64,000 bases of DNA from contig JAFAGA010000056.1 in the NCBI GenBank assembly GCA_023423045.1, positions 9,544 to 73,543 of the forward strand. Reading direction: 5' to 3'. Position 1 is the first letter of the stretch, and each line of letters opens with the position of its first letter. A model generated the notes under the pieces. That model had not been told where the DNA came from. It saw nothing but the letters and a program-made list of their open reading frames with translations, and searched no databases. The stretch is from Bacillota bacterium. GTDB lineage: Bacteria > Bacillota > Clostridia > Lachnospirales > Lachnospiraceae. The position numbers and the translations under genes are program-made. Below, in pieces: positions 8,895-17,576 of this stretch.

Positions 8895-9926
8895 TTAATA
8901 ATTTATTTTATTGTTTTTCTTTAGTAATAACCCCGCCAGCCGGTCCATCAACGCATCGTAAGCACTCTTTACTGCAGGGCGGGAATATAGGTAGGTAATA
9001 AGCACCGTCATCAGAACGGAATATACCAGATAAAGGCAGGACCTCTCCCCGAACAGCTCCAGCTTCTCCAACAAAGGTACCGTAAACAGGTGCAGGACAT
9101 ACACCGTCATCGTGCTTGCTCCCAGAGATGAAAGGAATGTCTTTCGGGCAACTGTCAGACTGGTTAGGGCAAAAATCATCGCAATTGCTGCCGCATAGAC
9201 GAGAAGGCGATAAAGCATCGCTGTCACTTCCTCCTCCTGCGGATATGGCCCGCGCAGATAGAGTACCTCCACATCAAAGTCCGCTTTTACCGCCACATAG
9301 ACCGATAGGGAGGCAACTGCTAGAATAGCCGCGGCTGCAAGCAGCTTAGGAAGCCTCCTCACCCTGGCTATCTGCTCCTGAGTACAATAGTAGCCGAGCA
9401 AAAAGAAGGGAAGAAAGCATATGGTTCTTCCTAATGCCAGATAATCGGAAAACTCCCTGCTAAAGCCACAAAATAAGGCAAAGAGGAAGCTTAACGGCAA
9501 AAGGAAGCGTATCCTGAGAATATCCTTTAAGAAAAATTTCCACAGGAACAGCGCCAACAAATACCATAATCCCCAGTTCGGCCGGAAGAAGCGGAAGCCG
9601 TAATACTCTTCCCGGAGAATCAGCATCTTAAAGGCGTAATTAAAAATATTAAGTATCAGAAACGGTACAAGCACAGTTACAAACGCACTGCTTCTGATCT
9701 TTTCCAGGTTCTTGGAGAAATAGCCTGATACAAAGATCATTGCGGGCATATGAAAGAAGTATATGAATATGTAGATGCTTCTCAGTGCGTCATAATCGTC
9801 CTTCATCGGGGTGAGAAGATGCCCCCATACCACCAGTATAATTAATACTGCTCTCAAATTGTCAAAGAGATAATCTCTTGCCTTTTCTTTCGTAACGGTC
9901 GGATCCATTAAAACCGCTTGCTTCAT
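8895..9926 (-). CDS. Membrane acyltransferase 3 family protein
   Basis: The 343-residue integral membrane protein has about ten hydrophobic segments. Its N-terminus is typical of the acyltransferase-3/NolL-like group: DYLFDNLRAVLIILVVWGH, then IYIFIYFFHMPAMIFVSGYF. In this family the WGH and FHMP histidines are important, and O-acetylation of surface polysaccharide is the usual role. The GGAGG site lies 13 bases before ATG, a rather long spacing. It is upstream of and collinear with the GT2/CDP-glycerol transferase, so it probably decorates the same surface polymer. Confidence 0.85.
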   Translation of the reverse strand: MKQAVLMDPTVTKEKARDYLFDNLRAVLIILVVWGHLLTPMKDDYDALRSIYIFIYFFHMPAMIFVSGYFSKNLEKIRSSAFVTVLVPFLILNIFNYAFKMLILREEYYGFRFFRPNWGLWYLLALFLWKFFLKDILRIRFLLPLSFLFALFCGFSREFSDYLALGRTICFLPFFLLGYYCTQEQIARVRRLPKLLAAAAILAVASLSVYVAVKADFDVEVLYLRGPYPQEEEVTAMLYRLLVYAAAIAMIFALTSLTVARKTFLSSLGASTMTVYVLHLFTVPLLEKLELFGERSCLYLVYSVLMTVLITYLYSRPAVKSAYDALMDRLAGLLLKKNNKINY

Positions 9927-10142
9927 TGGATGTTTCTTTCCTCCATGTATAATACCTTAGGGCTTCAGCATGAGAATTTGACATATAGATTTTAGCAAAG
10001 AAACCCTTAGTATGCAATGTTTTTATTTTTATTGCTTTTTTTCCTCTTCTGGGATAAAATTGGAGCGTATTCGGCCGGCGATTTTGTGCTTTTATAGGCT
10101 GGTGTGTCGGCACCTGAAAGATTAGGAAAGAAGGCTTCCCAT

Positions 10143-11282
10143 ATGAAGAAATATTCCACTAGATTAAAGCACTTTATCCGGAAAGAAGCCGTATTATGCA
10201 TTGCGGCTCTGGCAGCGGGCATTACCATGCTCTTTGTTCCCCCAAGCGCAGCTTACCTTTCCTATATTGATTTTCGGGTTCTTGCCCTTCTCTTTTGCCT
10301 TATGGCCGTTGTGGCAGGCTACAACAAAACCGGTGTCTTCGTTCTGCTGTCAAAAAAGCTGCTCACGCGGGTAGCCAATGTCAGGTCCATCACCTTGGTA
10401 CTGGTGCTGCTGTGCTTTTTTTCCTCTATGTGGATTACAAATGATGTCGCTTTGATCACCTTCGTTCCCCTTGCCATATTAATTCTGACGATAACCGGGC
10501 ATAGGAAGCATATGATCCCTGTTATCGTACTGCAAACCATTGCCGCCAATCTGGGCAGTATTCTCACCCCCATTGGTAATCCTCAGAATCTGTATCTCTA
10601 TTCCGAATATAATCTAAGCATGAAAGATTTTTTTATCATAACCTTGCCCTATGCCCTGCTCTCCCTCCTTCTGCTGTGGATTGCAGTGATGTTTCTTCCC
10701 AGGGAACACATCAGCTTCACCTTATCAGAGACAGAAAAAACAGACAAGCATAAACCCCGCACAATTGTTATGTACAGCGGTTTATTCCTTGTCTGTCTGG
10801 CATGCGTATTGCATCTGGCGGATTACCGCTTGACTTTTGCTGCGGTGCTCCTGGCAATTCTTCTGTTCGATCGCAATGTGATATGGAAGGTGGATTATTC
10901 CCTTCTCCTCACCTTTGTCTGCTTCTTCCTGTTTGTGGGCAACATCGGCAGCATTCCGCTGATTCGGAACGGACTTGCTTCCTTATTAAAAGGCAGGGAG
11001 CTGCTTGTGTCCGTTCTTGCAAGCCAGGTTATCAGCAATGTACCGGCCGCCGTCCTGCTATCTGCGTTTACCTCGGATTACAAATCCATGATTCTGGGAA
11101 CGAATCTGGGCGGCCTCGGCACTCTGGTGGCATCCCTCGCCAGCCTGATCTCCTATAAATTCTATCTTCGTACGGATCAGGCACAGCCGGCAAAATATCT
11201 AAAAACATTCACGCTTTATAACCTTGGATTCCTGCTCCTGCTCAGCCTCTTCTGCTTTCTCACCGAAACAGTATTCTCCTAG
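10143..11282 (+). CDS. ArsB/NhaD/SLC13-superfamily ion permease
   Basis: This integral membrane protein (379 residues) has about ten helices. It carries the re-entrant loop motifs of the ion-transporter superfamily: WITNDVALITFVPLA in the first half and NLGSILTPIGNPQN in the second, plus SNVPAAVLLSAFT near the end as the repeat-equivalent motif. A GTG start at 10104 is possible, but the ATG at 10143 has GAAGG at proper spacing and begins directly before a normal N-terminus. The transported ion (arsenite, Na+/H+ or a dicarboxylate) cannot be assigned. It stands alone and overlaps the convergent lipoprotein gene by 4 bases. Confidence 0.85.
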   Translation: MKKYSTRLKHFIRKEAVLCIAALAAGITMLFVPPSAAYLSYIDFRVLALLFCLMAVVAGYNKTGVFVLLSKKLLTRVANVRSITLVLVLLCFFSSMWITNDVALITFVPLAILILTITGHRKHMIPVIVLQTIAANLGSILTPIGNPQNLYLYSEYNLSMKDFFIITLPYALLSLLLLWIAVMFLPREHISFTLSETEKTDKHKPRTIVMYSGLFLVCLACVLHLADYRLTFAAVLLAILLFDRNVIWKVDYSLLLTFVCFFLFVGNIGSIPLIRNGLASLLKGRELLVSVLASQVISNVPAAVLLSAFTSDYKSMILGTNLGGLGTLVASLASLISYKFYLRTDQAQPAKYLKTFTLYNLGFLLLLSLFCFLTETVFS

Positions 11283-12055
11283 CTGATCCAGTTATCTTCC
11301 TTGGTTATCTTCCATACCCCATCCTTTAAGACGGCAGTTACCTTTCCTGCGCCAATGGCTCCCAGGCCGCTTCTCCATTTATTGATACCGCAGAGGATGG
11401 TTTCCTTCCTATTATCATACTCCATCCCTGTGATTTGAATCAGTATCCCCTTAGGGAAATACATCTTCTCCTTATCGATGAGCCCCTGCTCGGCCAGTTC
11501 GTCAAAGGTACCATCAATCACCTCATAACCATAAGCTTCTTTGACCTTTGCAAAAATCATCTCTTTATTCACCTTCGTCACCTGGATCCAGTTGGTCGTA
11601 TCCAGAGCAATGGTATCTATCTCGCTGTTCAGCCCCTCATCCTCCTGATAAATGTCATCAATAAGGGCAAGATAGCCATCCAGCAGATTATTGCGTCCCA
11701 CCTTCTCCACCTTTGAAGCTGTGATCTGCGCAGGATAGGACTCTCTGATCAGGCCGTCGTAGGTGATTACAATAATATCCCCTGTTGTCAGCTGTTTCGT
11801 GGTGATCGGCTCTCCCTTTTCGTCAATAATATCCGTATCATTGGTGCTTACCGATATTTTGTCCGAGGAACGAAGCTCGTTGCTGTCCTCGCTGGGGGTT
11901 ACCAGCAGGTTCTCTCCTCCTTCGATTACTTCTGCCCGGAAGGAATACTTCTCAGCATCTCCCTCTCCCTCCTGCTTCTTTTCATTGGCAGCACAGCCGC
12001 CCAGCAGCAGTATCGACATGAATATCGCCGTAATATATTTTATGAATCGTCTCAT
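11279..12055 (-). CDS. Predicted lipoprotein of unknown function
   Basis: The start at 12055 (GGGGAAG ribosome site) gives a 258-residue protein. It has a lipoprotein signal peptide: MRRF, a hydrophobic core, and lipobox LLGGC, so Cys21 becomes the lipidated residue. A Gly/Glu/Lys-rich linker follows, then a region resembling small outer-surface beta domains (ITTKQLTTGDIIVITYDGLI). The C-terminal part (WIQVTKVNKEMIFAKVKEAYG to the end) is a separate domain. It should be anchored on the outer face of the membrane. I do not recognise an enzyme motif. It is convergent with the ion permease and downstream of the LCP-family gene on the same strand. Confidence 0.8.
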   Translation of the reverse strand: MRRFIKYITAIFMSILLLGGCAANEKKQEGEGDAEKYSFRAEVIEGGENLLVTPSEDSNELRSSDKISVSTNDTDIIDEKGEPITTKQLTTGDIIVITYDGLIRESYPAQITASKVEKVGRNNLLDGYLALIDDIYQEDEGLNSEIDTIALDTTNWIQVTKVNKEMIFAKVKEAYGYEVIDGTFDELAEQGLIDKEKMYFPKGILIQITGMEYDNRKETILCGINKWRSGLGAIGAGKVTAVLKDGVWKITKEDNWIS

Positions 12056-12251
12056 AGCAATCTTCCCCTTTCCATCCATGGATCTCTTACTATATAATAG
12101 ACGATGCCCAGCCTCGGATTGTTCCATACCAGGGAGCTCCTTCTTTCTTTTGAAGCAGTTTGTACCGGAGCAAGCCTTATGGTTAAGTCTGGTTCACGGC
12201 ATCATAGGCTGATCTATAGTTATAGGTTATGAAGAATTTGCTTTTCAGGCT

Positions 12252-13460
12252 TTAATCCGCACTGTCCCCATAGATAAACTTCTCCAGCATCGCCTTCGTA
12301 TCCGGCCAGCTTTTTGGCACCAGCACATCCTGCTTATATTTTCCTATCACGACCCTCTCGCTGACATAGGTTCCGTCCTTGGGTACACGGAAGGACTTAA
12401 TTGCATTCTTCTCAAGATATACTCCCTGCTGCAGATAATTGTTGTAATCTGCTTTTGCAATATCTGTCTTAATATCCACATTGGACAGAATCGCATTCAT
12501 TACCAGCCCCAGCTGGATCACATTCTTCTTTCGAAGCTTCTCAAATATTTTCTCAAGCACGATTCTCTGTCTCTGGGTCCGCCCGAAGTCGCTGTTTTCC
12601 GTGGCGGTAGGCACCTTGCGGATTCTGCAGTAGCCCAGCACCTGATTGCCGTTCATATGCTGAGTTCCCTCCACCACATTCCGATATGACGGATTGGATA
12701 TATAATTGGTGGTACGAAGATACTTTGCTTCCGTAGCTGTAAGTTCAATATCAATTCCTCCGAGGTAATCAATGATCTCTTCAAAATCGTTGAAATCTAC
12801 CAGCACATATCCATCCATAACCAGTCCGAAATTAGTTTCAATGGTATCATACAGGAGGGCGATTCCTCCGTTGGCATAAGCGGAATTCAATTTATTGTTT
12901 TTGTGCCCCGGTATCTCTACATATAAATCACGCATCAGCGAGGTAAGTTTAATCACGCTATTTTGGGAATCCAGGGATGCCACAATCATGGTATCCGTAT
13001 TCAAAGCTCCCTCAAAGGTTTCCACACCGACCAGAAGAATATTGGATACTTCCTTGGACGGCTTCTTCTCCCCGCCAGGAGTCTGCGGTTCCTTCTCCTC
13101 CTCCGGGGGAATATTCTCTTCTTCACGAACTTCCTCGTACTGCAGCTTTTTATAGCTGTAATTGCCGATAATTTTAATCAGCATACTTTTTCCAAAATCC
13201 GTACCGGTCAAAATTGCTGCTACAATCACCAGAATGCCCAGGGGCAATACCACATATTTTAGGAGCTTATAGGAAGGCTTCCTTGCTTTATCGTCCGGAC
13301 GTCCCGCTCCCGGATCGACCTTATCCGGCTTTATGCTCCCTTCCTCATGAATCGTCTCGTTTACCTGCCTGCTCAGGGAGCTCTTCAGGTCGTCCATAAA
13401 TTCATCATTCTTATAATCGTAACCATCCTTAAAATCATCGTTATTGGAATTATCCTTCAT
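12252..13460 (-). CDS. LytR-CpsA-Psr (LCP) family cell-wall polymer ligase
   Basis: The 402-residue protein has a long, charged cytoplasmic N-terminus, one membrane helix (about residues 67-86), a Pro/Glu-rich linker (near 110-135) and an extracellular LCP domain. LCP hallmarks are NILLVGVE, NTDTMIVASLD, the arginine-containing LTSLMRDLYVEIPG, and GRTQRQR. LCP proteins transfer teichoic acids or other glycopolymers from their lipid carrier to peptidoglycan. That fits the surface-polymer genes at 6432-9926, although those are separated by an unrelated plus-strand gene. The C-terminal extension (after about 320) is typical of Clostridia members. Confidence 0.93.
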   Translation of the reverse strand: MKDNSNNDDFKDGYDYKNDEFMDDLKSSLSRQVNETIHEEGSIKPDKVDPGAGRPDDKARKPSYKLLKYVVLPLGILVIVAAILTGTDFGKSMLIKIIGNYSYKKLQYEEVREEENIPPEEEKEPQTPGGEKKPSKEVSNILLVGVETFEGALNTDTMIVASLDSQNSVIKLTSLMRDLYVEIPGHKNNKLNSAYANGGIALLYDTIETNFGLVMDGYVLVDFNDFEEIIDYLGGIDIELTATEAKYLRTTNYISNPSYRNVVEGTQHMNGNQVLGYCRIRKVPTATENSDFGRTQRQRIVLEKIFEKLRKKNVIQLGLVMNAILSNVDIKTDIAKADYNNYLQQGVYLEKNAIKSFRVPKDGTYVSERVVIGKYKQDVLVPKSWPDTKAMLEKFIYGDSAD

Positions 13461-13580
13461 GTTAGTCCTCCCCGTTAATACATTATTCGGAAGATCAATG
13501 GACCGGGTACACCGGGTAATCCGTCCATACCGGCGCCCTGCGGCTTAATCTGTATTCCGATTTTATTGTATTTATTATAC

Positions 13581-13753
13581 ATTACTGTTCATAGGCCGCA
13601 AACGCGACGTGTTTTTTGTGAGTGAAGCGAAGCGGAAGTCACAGAAAACCGGAGAATTGCAGCGCCAAAACGCTGCTTTTGCGTTTTGTGTGCATCGCGA
13701 AGCGTGTTACTGGTCACGGAACTGCTGTATTTTGCAGTGGAGTGAACAGTAAT
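13581..13753. repeat. Terminal-inverted-repeat element with internal hairpins
   Basis: An 11-bp perfect inverted repeat (ATTACTGTTCA at 13581-13591, TGAACAGTAAT at 13743-13753), with further T/A-rich symmetry outside it, bounds a 173-bp segment that has no coding potential. Inside are several self-complementary stretches: GCAGCG/CGCTGC, GTTTTNTGTGA/TCACAGAAAAC around the AGTGAAGCGAAGCGG stretch, and ACTGC/GCAGT. Base composition is GC-richer than the flanks. The form fits a non-autonomous repeat or structured REP-like element. No second copy is visible in this window. Confidence 0.6.
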
Positions 13754-13793
13754 TATTATACCTAAAATGCCGGATAATTAACCAAAGAAATAC

Positions 13794-13828
13794 TTGCTTT
13801 CCTATAGCAGTTATATTATAATGCTATA
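13794..13828 (+). promoter_or_regulatory. SigA-type promoter with dyad over the -10 box
   Basis: TTGCTT (13794-13799) and a perfect TATAAT (13817-13822) are 17 bases apart, about 60 bases before the PLP enzyme start. A perfect 7-bp inverted repeat, TATAGCA (13803-13809) and TGCTATA (13822-13828), brackets the -10 region and could be a repressor site. The regulator is unknown. Confidence 0.6.
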
Positions 13829-13882
13829 AAATTATACTAAATATATATGAATAGTATTACTTGTAGTATGGAGGAATCAAAC

Positions 13883-15028
13883 ATGGACTATAACAGAAAT
13901 ACAAAATGTCTTTACGGCAATAACCAAAAGCATCCCGTGGACAACACCGGTTCCGTCAGCTTTCCCATCTATCAGACGGCTACCTTTGCCCATCCTGATG
14001 TCGGAAGCAGCACGGGCTATGATTACTCCCGCCTGCAAAATCCAACCCGGGAACAGCTGGAAAAAGTGGTTGCTTCCCTGGAGAACGGCTATGATGCGGC
14101 CGCCTTCAGCTCCGGCATGGCTGCAATGAATGTGTTGATGGAGCTGTTCCAACCCGGAGATCACATCATTGCGTCCAAAGACCTCTACGGCGGAACCATC
14201 CGCATCTTTAATCATATTAATCGAAAGAACGGGATTGAAGTAACTTATGTCGACACCTCCGATCCCGCTTTGGTTGAGGCTGGTATCCGTCCGAACACCA
14301 GGGCTCTCTTCATTGAGACTCCGACCAATCCCATGATGAACGTAACCGATTTACAGGCCATCTCCCGGATTGCCAAAGCACATCAGCTTCTGCTGCTGGT
14401 TGATAACACCTTTCTATCTCCCTATTACCAGAATCCCATCGACTTTGGAGCCGATGTGGTCCTTCATAGCGGCACCAAATTCCTGGGCGGACATAATGAC
14501 ACTTTGGCCGGCTTTTTGGTAATGGCCAATGAGACCCTGTCAGAGCGGATTCGCTTTATATTAAAAACCACCGGAGCGGGCCTGGCCCCCTTTGACAGCT
14601 GGCTATTGCTCCGAGGCATTAAAACCCTTGCCATACGGATGGAATGCCAGCAAAAGAATGCCCTTGCCCTTGCGGAGTGGCTTGGCAGGCAGGATAAGGT
14701 ACTCGGAGTCTATTATGTCGGACTTCCCTCTCACCCCGGGTATGAAATCAACCGGAGGCAGTCCCGGGGCTTCGGCAGCATGATTTCCTTCCATGTGGAT
14801 TCTTCCGATACCGTTGTCCAACTCCTTCGAAGGGTACAGCTGATACAATATGCGGAAAGCCTTGGCGGAGTAGAAAGCCTGATCACCTATCCCATGCTTC
14901 AGACCCATGCTGATGTCCCTGAAGAAGAGCGGGAAGCGAATGGGATCAACAACACACTTCTGCGGCTGTCCGTTGGTATCGAACATATTGATGACCTGAT
15001 CCGGGACCTGGCCCAGGCGCTGGAGTAA
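13883..15028 (+). CDS. Trans-sulfuration PLP enzyme (cystathionine gamma-lyase/synthase family)
   Basis: The ATG at 13883 has GGAGGA 7 bases upstream and gives 381 residues, the family length. Cys/Met-metabolism PLP motifs are YSRLQNPTRE, AFSSGMAAMN, DLYGGTIRIF, ETPTNPMMNV, VDNTFLSP, and the PLP lysine in HSGTKFLGGHND (about Lys199). This family interconverts cystathionine, homocysteine and cysteine. Lyase versus synthase cannot be decided from motifs. It is followed 118 bases later by a PatB/MalY-type C-S lyase, so the pair probably handles cysteine or cystathionine cleavage and methionine supply. Confidence 0.9.
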   Translation: MDYNRNTKCLYGNNQKHPVDNTGSVSFPIYQTATFAHPDVGSSTGYDYSRLQNPTREQLEKVVASLENGYDAAAFSSGMAAMNVLMELFQPGDHIIASKDLYGGTIRIFNHINRKNGIEVTYVDTSDPALVEAGIRPNTRALFIETPTNPMMNVTDLQAISRIAKAHQLLLLVDNTFLSPYYQNPIDFGADVVLHSGTKFLGGHNDTLAGFLVMANETLSERIRFILKTTGAGLAPFDSWLLLRGIKTLAIRMECQQKNALALAEWLGRQDKVLGVYYVGLPSHPGYEINRRQSRGFGSMISFHVDSSDTVVQLLRRVQLIQYAESLGGVESLITYPMLQTHADVPEEEREANGINNTLLRLSVGIEHIDDLIRDLAQALE

Positions 15029-15146
15029 GCATCAGATTGCAGCAAAATTATGCAGGAGATGAACTGCACAATCTCTGGAATAAAGCTCCACATGCGCAAA
15101 ATCATGTGCATTCCTGGAGCCAAGAATGAAATGGAGGTTTCCTTGT

Positions 15147-16322
15147 ATGAATTATAATTTTGATCAAATCATCGACCGCAGGAATACCAATTCCTTAAAA
15201 TATGATTTTGCCGTGGAAAGGCAGAAGCCTGCTGATATCCTTCCCCTCTGGGTTGCGGACATGGATTTCCCAGCCCCGCCCGAGGTTTTGGAAGCAATCC
15301 ACAAGGTGGTATCTCACGGAATCTTCGGCTACAGTGAAGTTAAGAATGATTATTTTGATGCTGTCCATGCCTGGTTTCTGCGCCATTACGGATGGAATAC
15401 CCGGGAGGAATGGCTGGTTAAGACTCCCGGTGTGGTCTATGCGCTCTCCATGGCAATCCGTGCATTAACCAAGGAGGGGGATGGCGTTTTAATACAGCAG
15501 CCCGTCTACTATCCCTTTTCCGAATGCGTCCGGCATAATCACCGCAAGCTGGTGGTAAATTCCCTCCTTTACAAAGATCATAAGTACTCCGTCGATTTTG
15601 AGGATTTTGAGAGCAAAATTGCTACGGAGAAGGTGAAGCTTTTCATCCTCTGCAATCCTCATAATCCCGTGGGCAGGGTATGGTCCGTGCAAGAGCTGAC
15701 CCGCATGGGAGAAATCTGCCTCAAGCATGATGTTGTCGTAATCTCTGATGAAATCCACTGTGATTTTACATATCCGGGCTTTACCCATACGGTGTTTGCA
15801 AATATAAGAGAGGACTTTGCCAGGAATTCCATCATCTGCACCGCCCCCAGCAAATCCTTCAATCTGGCTGGTCTGCAGGTGTCCAATCTATTTATATGCG
15901 ACGAGGTAATCCGCCGCAAGCTGAAAAAAGAGCTGGCCGCCAGCGGCTACAGCCAATGCAACACCCTTGGCCTGGCCGCCTGCAAGGCCGCATACCTGTA
16001 CGGTGAGCCGTGGCTGAAGGAGCTTAAATCATATCTGTCCGGAAATCTCCAGTTTGTCCGGGAATATCTCTCCAAGAATCTTCCGAAGATTACGCTGGTG
16101 GAGCCCGAGGGCACCTATCTGCTCTGGCTGGACTTTAGTGAGATGAGCTTGTCCGGAAAAGATCTTGAGCATCTCATGGTCCATAAGGCAAAGCTGTGGC
16201 TGGATTACGGAACTATGTTCGGTGCGGAGGGAGAAGGCTTCGAACGGGTTAACATCGCCTGTCCCCGTCAGATTCTGGCACAGGCATTGGATCAGCTAAA
16301 AAATGCAATTGATACTCTATAA
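15147..16322 (+). CDS. PatB/MalY-type cystathionine beta-lyase (C-S lyase)
   Basis: This is a fold-type I aminotransferase-like PLP enzyme of 391 residues that starts at the ATG preceded by GGAGG. It has LPLWVADMDFPAPPEV at the N-terminus (the MalY/PatB hallmark), NPHNPVGRVW, SDEIHCDF, and the PLP lysine in TAPSKSFNLAG (about Lys236). Members cleave cystathionine or other S-conjugates of cysteine to a thiol, pyruvate and ammonia. It lies downstream of the trans-sulfuration gene and ends just before a bidirectional terminator, so the two genes form a unit. Confidence 0.92.
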   Translation: MNYNFDQIIDRRNTNSLKYDFAVERQKPADILPLWVADMDFPAPPEVLEAIHKVVSHGIFGYSEVKNDYFDAVHAWFLRHYGWNTREEWLVKTPGVVYALSMAIRALTKEGDGVLIQQPVYYPFSECVRHNHRKLVVNSLLYKDHKYSVDFEDFESKIATEKVKLFILCNPHNPVGRVWSVQELTRMGEICLKHDVVVISDEIHCDFTYPGFTHTVFANIREDFARNSIICTAPSKSFNLAGLQVSNLFICDEVIRRKLKKELAASGYSQCNTLGLAACKAAYLYGEPWLKELKSYLSGNLQFVREYLSKNLPKITLVEPEGTYLLWLDFSEMSLSGKDLEHLMVHKAKLWLDYGTMFGAEGEGFERVNIACPRQILAQALDQLKNAIDTL

Positions 16323-16346
16323 AATTGCCCCTATCGTACTTGCAGT

Positions 16347-16394
16347 AAAAAAGCACCTTGGAGTTCAATAAAATATGAACCAAGGTGCCTTTTT
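16347..16394. terminator. Bidirectional terminator
   Basis: The stem GCACCTTGG / CCAAGGTGC has an 18-base loop, a six-A run on the left (16347-16352) and five T residues on the right. It lies between the convergent patB-like gene (+) and the GH8 gene (-) and should end both transcripts. Confidence 0.85.
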
Positions 16395-16407
16395 AATTAA
16401 ACTTAAA

Positions 16408-17538
16408 TTATTTATAAATTCTGTAGCTGCCGCTTAACGCAAGCAAAGCAAATAGGTAAAGGCAATTATCGTAATAGCGCCTGTCTCCCTTTCTCAAAGG
16501 AGTATTCCAGAAGAGTTCCACGCATTCCTTCCGGTACTTTCCGCAGCTGGCCAGGGAAGCCTGCGCATTGGTTGCTATCATCGCCACCGGATGCAATGCC
16601 TTCTCCTCCAGAATCGTGCCGTCAAGCTCATATACCCTGTCAATTTTTCCTGCCGCCGTCTCACAGAAGAAAGTCTGAAGCCTGTCCGCGCACTCGGCTT
16701 CCCATTCGTCCGCCGCAAACCATTCATAATCCAGCCCCAGATTGGCCGCAACCCGGTAAGAGTCGCTATAGTAGCGGTCCCTGTGATCCTTTTCGTACGG
16801 TCTTCCGTCATAATGGGCATACTCCGGAGCAAGGCCCGTAACCGGATGGCAGGCCTTCTTCAGGTATTCCCTGCTGACGGCGGCCGCCTCCTTCCAGAAG
16901 CCCCTGTCCTCTTCCTTCGCCCATAGAGCAAACAACTCATAAAAATGAGGTAAATGATAGGAGGGATCCGTGAAATCACAATTGGGAATAAACTTGATCA
17001 GCTTATTCTCCGGCTCCCACATGGGATCGCCTGGAAAGCCCTCTTCTCCCTTATGGACGCAGGCATAAAGAATATCCCTTGCCTCCCTGGAATAATCATA
17101 GATTCCCTCACCATCTCCCCAGCGGTGGGAAGCGAAGAACAGGGCAAGGGCAAAATACTCTTCTCCGTCCGGTGCAGGACCTTCCGAATTCTTGGTTCCG
17201 TCCGGCTGAACCGACCAGGCAAAATACCCCTTATTCCAGCCGTAATCCATCCACATATAAGTCTTGGAAAACTTCCAGAGCTTATCAAATTCCTCCTTCC
17301 AATTCCTTTGAACGCACATCATCATCGCATAGGACATGCCCTCCGTCCTGGCATCATGATTGCCGGTATCCTCAAAATAGGCCATGTCTTCGCCGATCTC
17401 GTGATAGAACCGTTCCTCCTCTGAGCCGTAGAATATAGTCTGGTATGCCTCCTCCAAGCGCTTTTCAATTTCCTTCCCGTCATAACCGAACTCCTGAAAC
17501 AGATTCCGGTACTCTCCTGTGTAAAATGCACCTCTCAT
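16408..17538 (-). CDS. GH8 reducing-end xylose-releasing exo-oligoxylanase
   Basis: The 376-residue protein has no signal peptide, so it acts in the cytoplasm. The glycoside hydrolase 8 catalytic acid lies in DARTEGMSYAMM (Glu66), and the base is probably Asp259 in YYSDSYRVAANLG. Both spacing and sequence match the Rex subgroup (as in Bacillus halodurans Rex) rather than GH8 cellulases or chitosanases. Rex enzymes remove xylose from the reducing end of imported xylo-oligosaccharides. The ATG at 17538 follows GGAGG; a TTG six codons upstream is unlikely. xylB at 23898 would use the released xylose after isomerisation. Confidence 0.9.
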   Translation of the reverse strand: MRGAFYTGEYRNLFQEFGYDGKEIEKRLEEAYQTIFYGSEEERFYHEIGEDMAYFEDTGNHDARTEGMSYAMMMCVQRNWKEEFDKLWKFSKTYMWMDYGWNKGYFAWSVQPDGTKNSEGPAPDGEEYFALALFFASHRWGDGEGIYDYSREARDILYACVHKGEEGFPGDPMWEPENKLIKFIPNCDFTDPSYHLPHFYELFALWAKEEDRGFWKEAAAVSREYLKKACHPVTGLAPEYAHYDGRPYEKDHRDRYYSDSYRVAANLGLDYEWFAADEWEAECADRLQTFFCETAAGKIDRVYELDGTILEEKALHPVAMIATNAQASLASCGKYRKECVELFWNTPLRKGDRRYYDNCLYLFALLALSGSYRIYK

Positions 17539-17576
17539 CCTATCCCTCCAATACAAAATTCAGCCTTCCGCTTTTA

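Noticed and set aside
15029..15146. Nested hairpins between the two PLP enzyme genes as a T-box or SAM riboswitch
   Set aside because: CACATG / CATGTG and GGAAT / ATTCC pairs exist, but none of the conserved T-box or SAM-riboswitch core sequences is present and the gap is too short.
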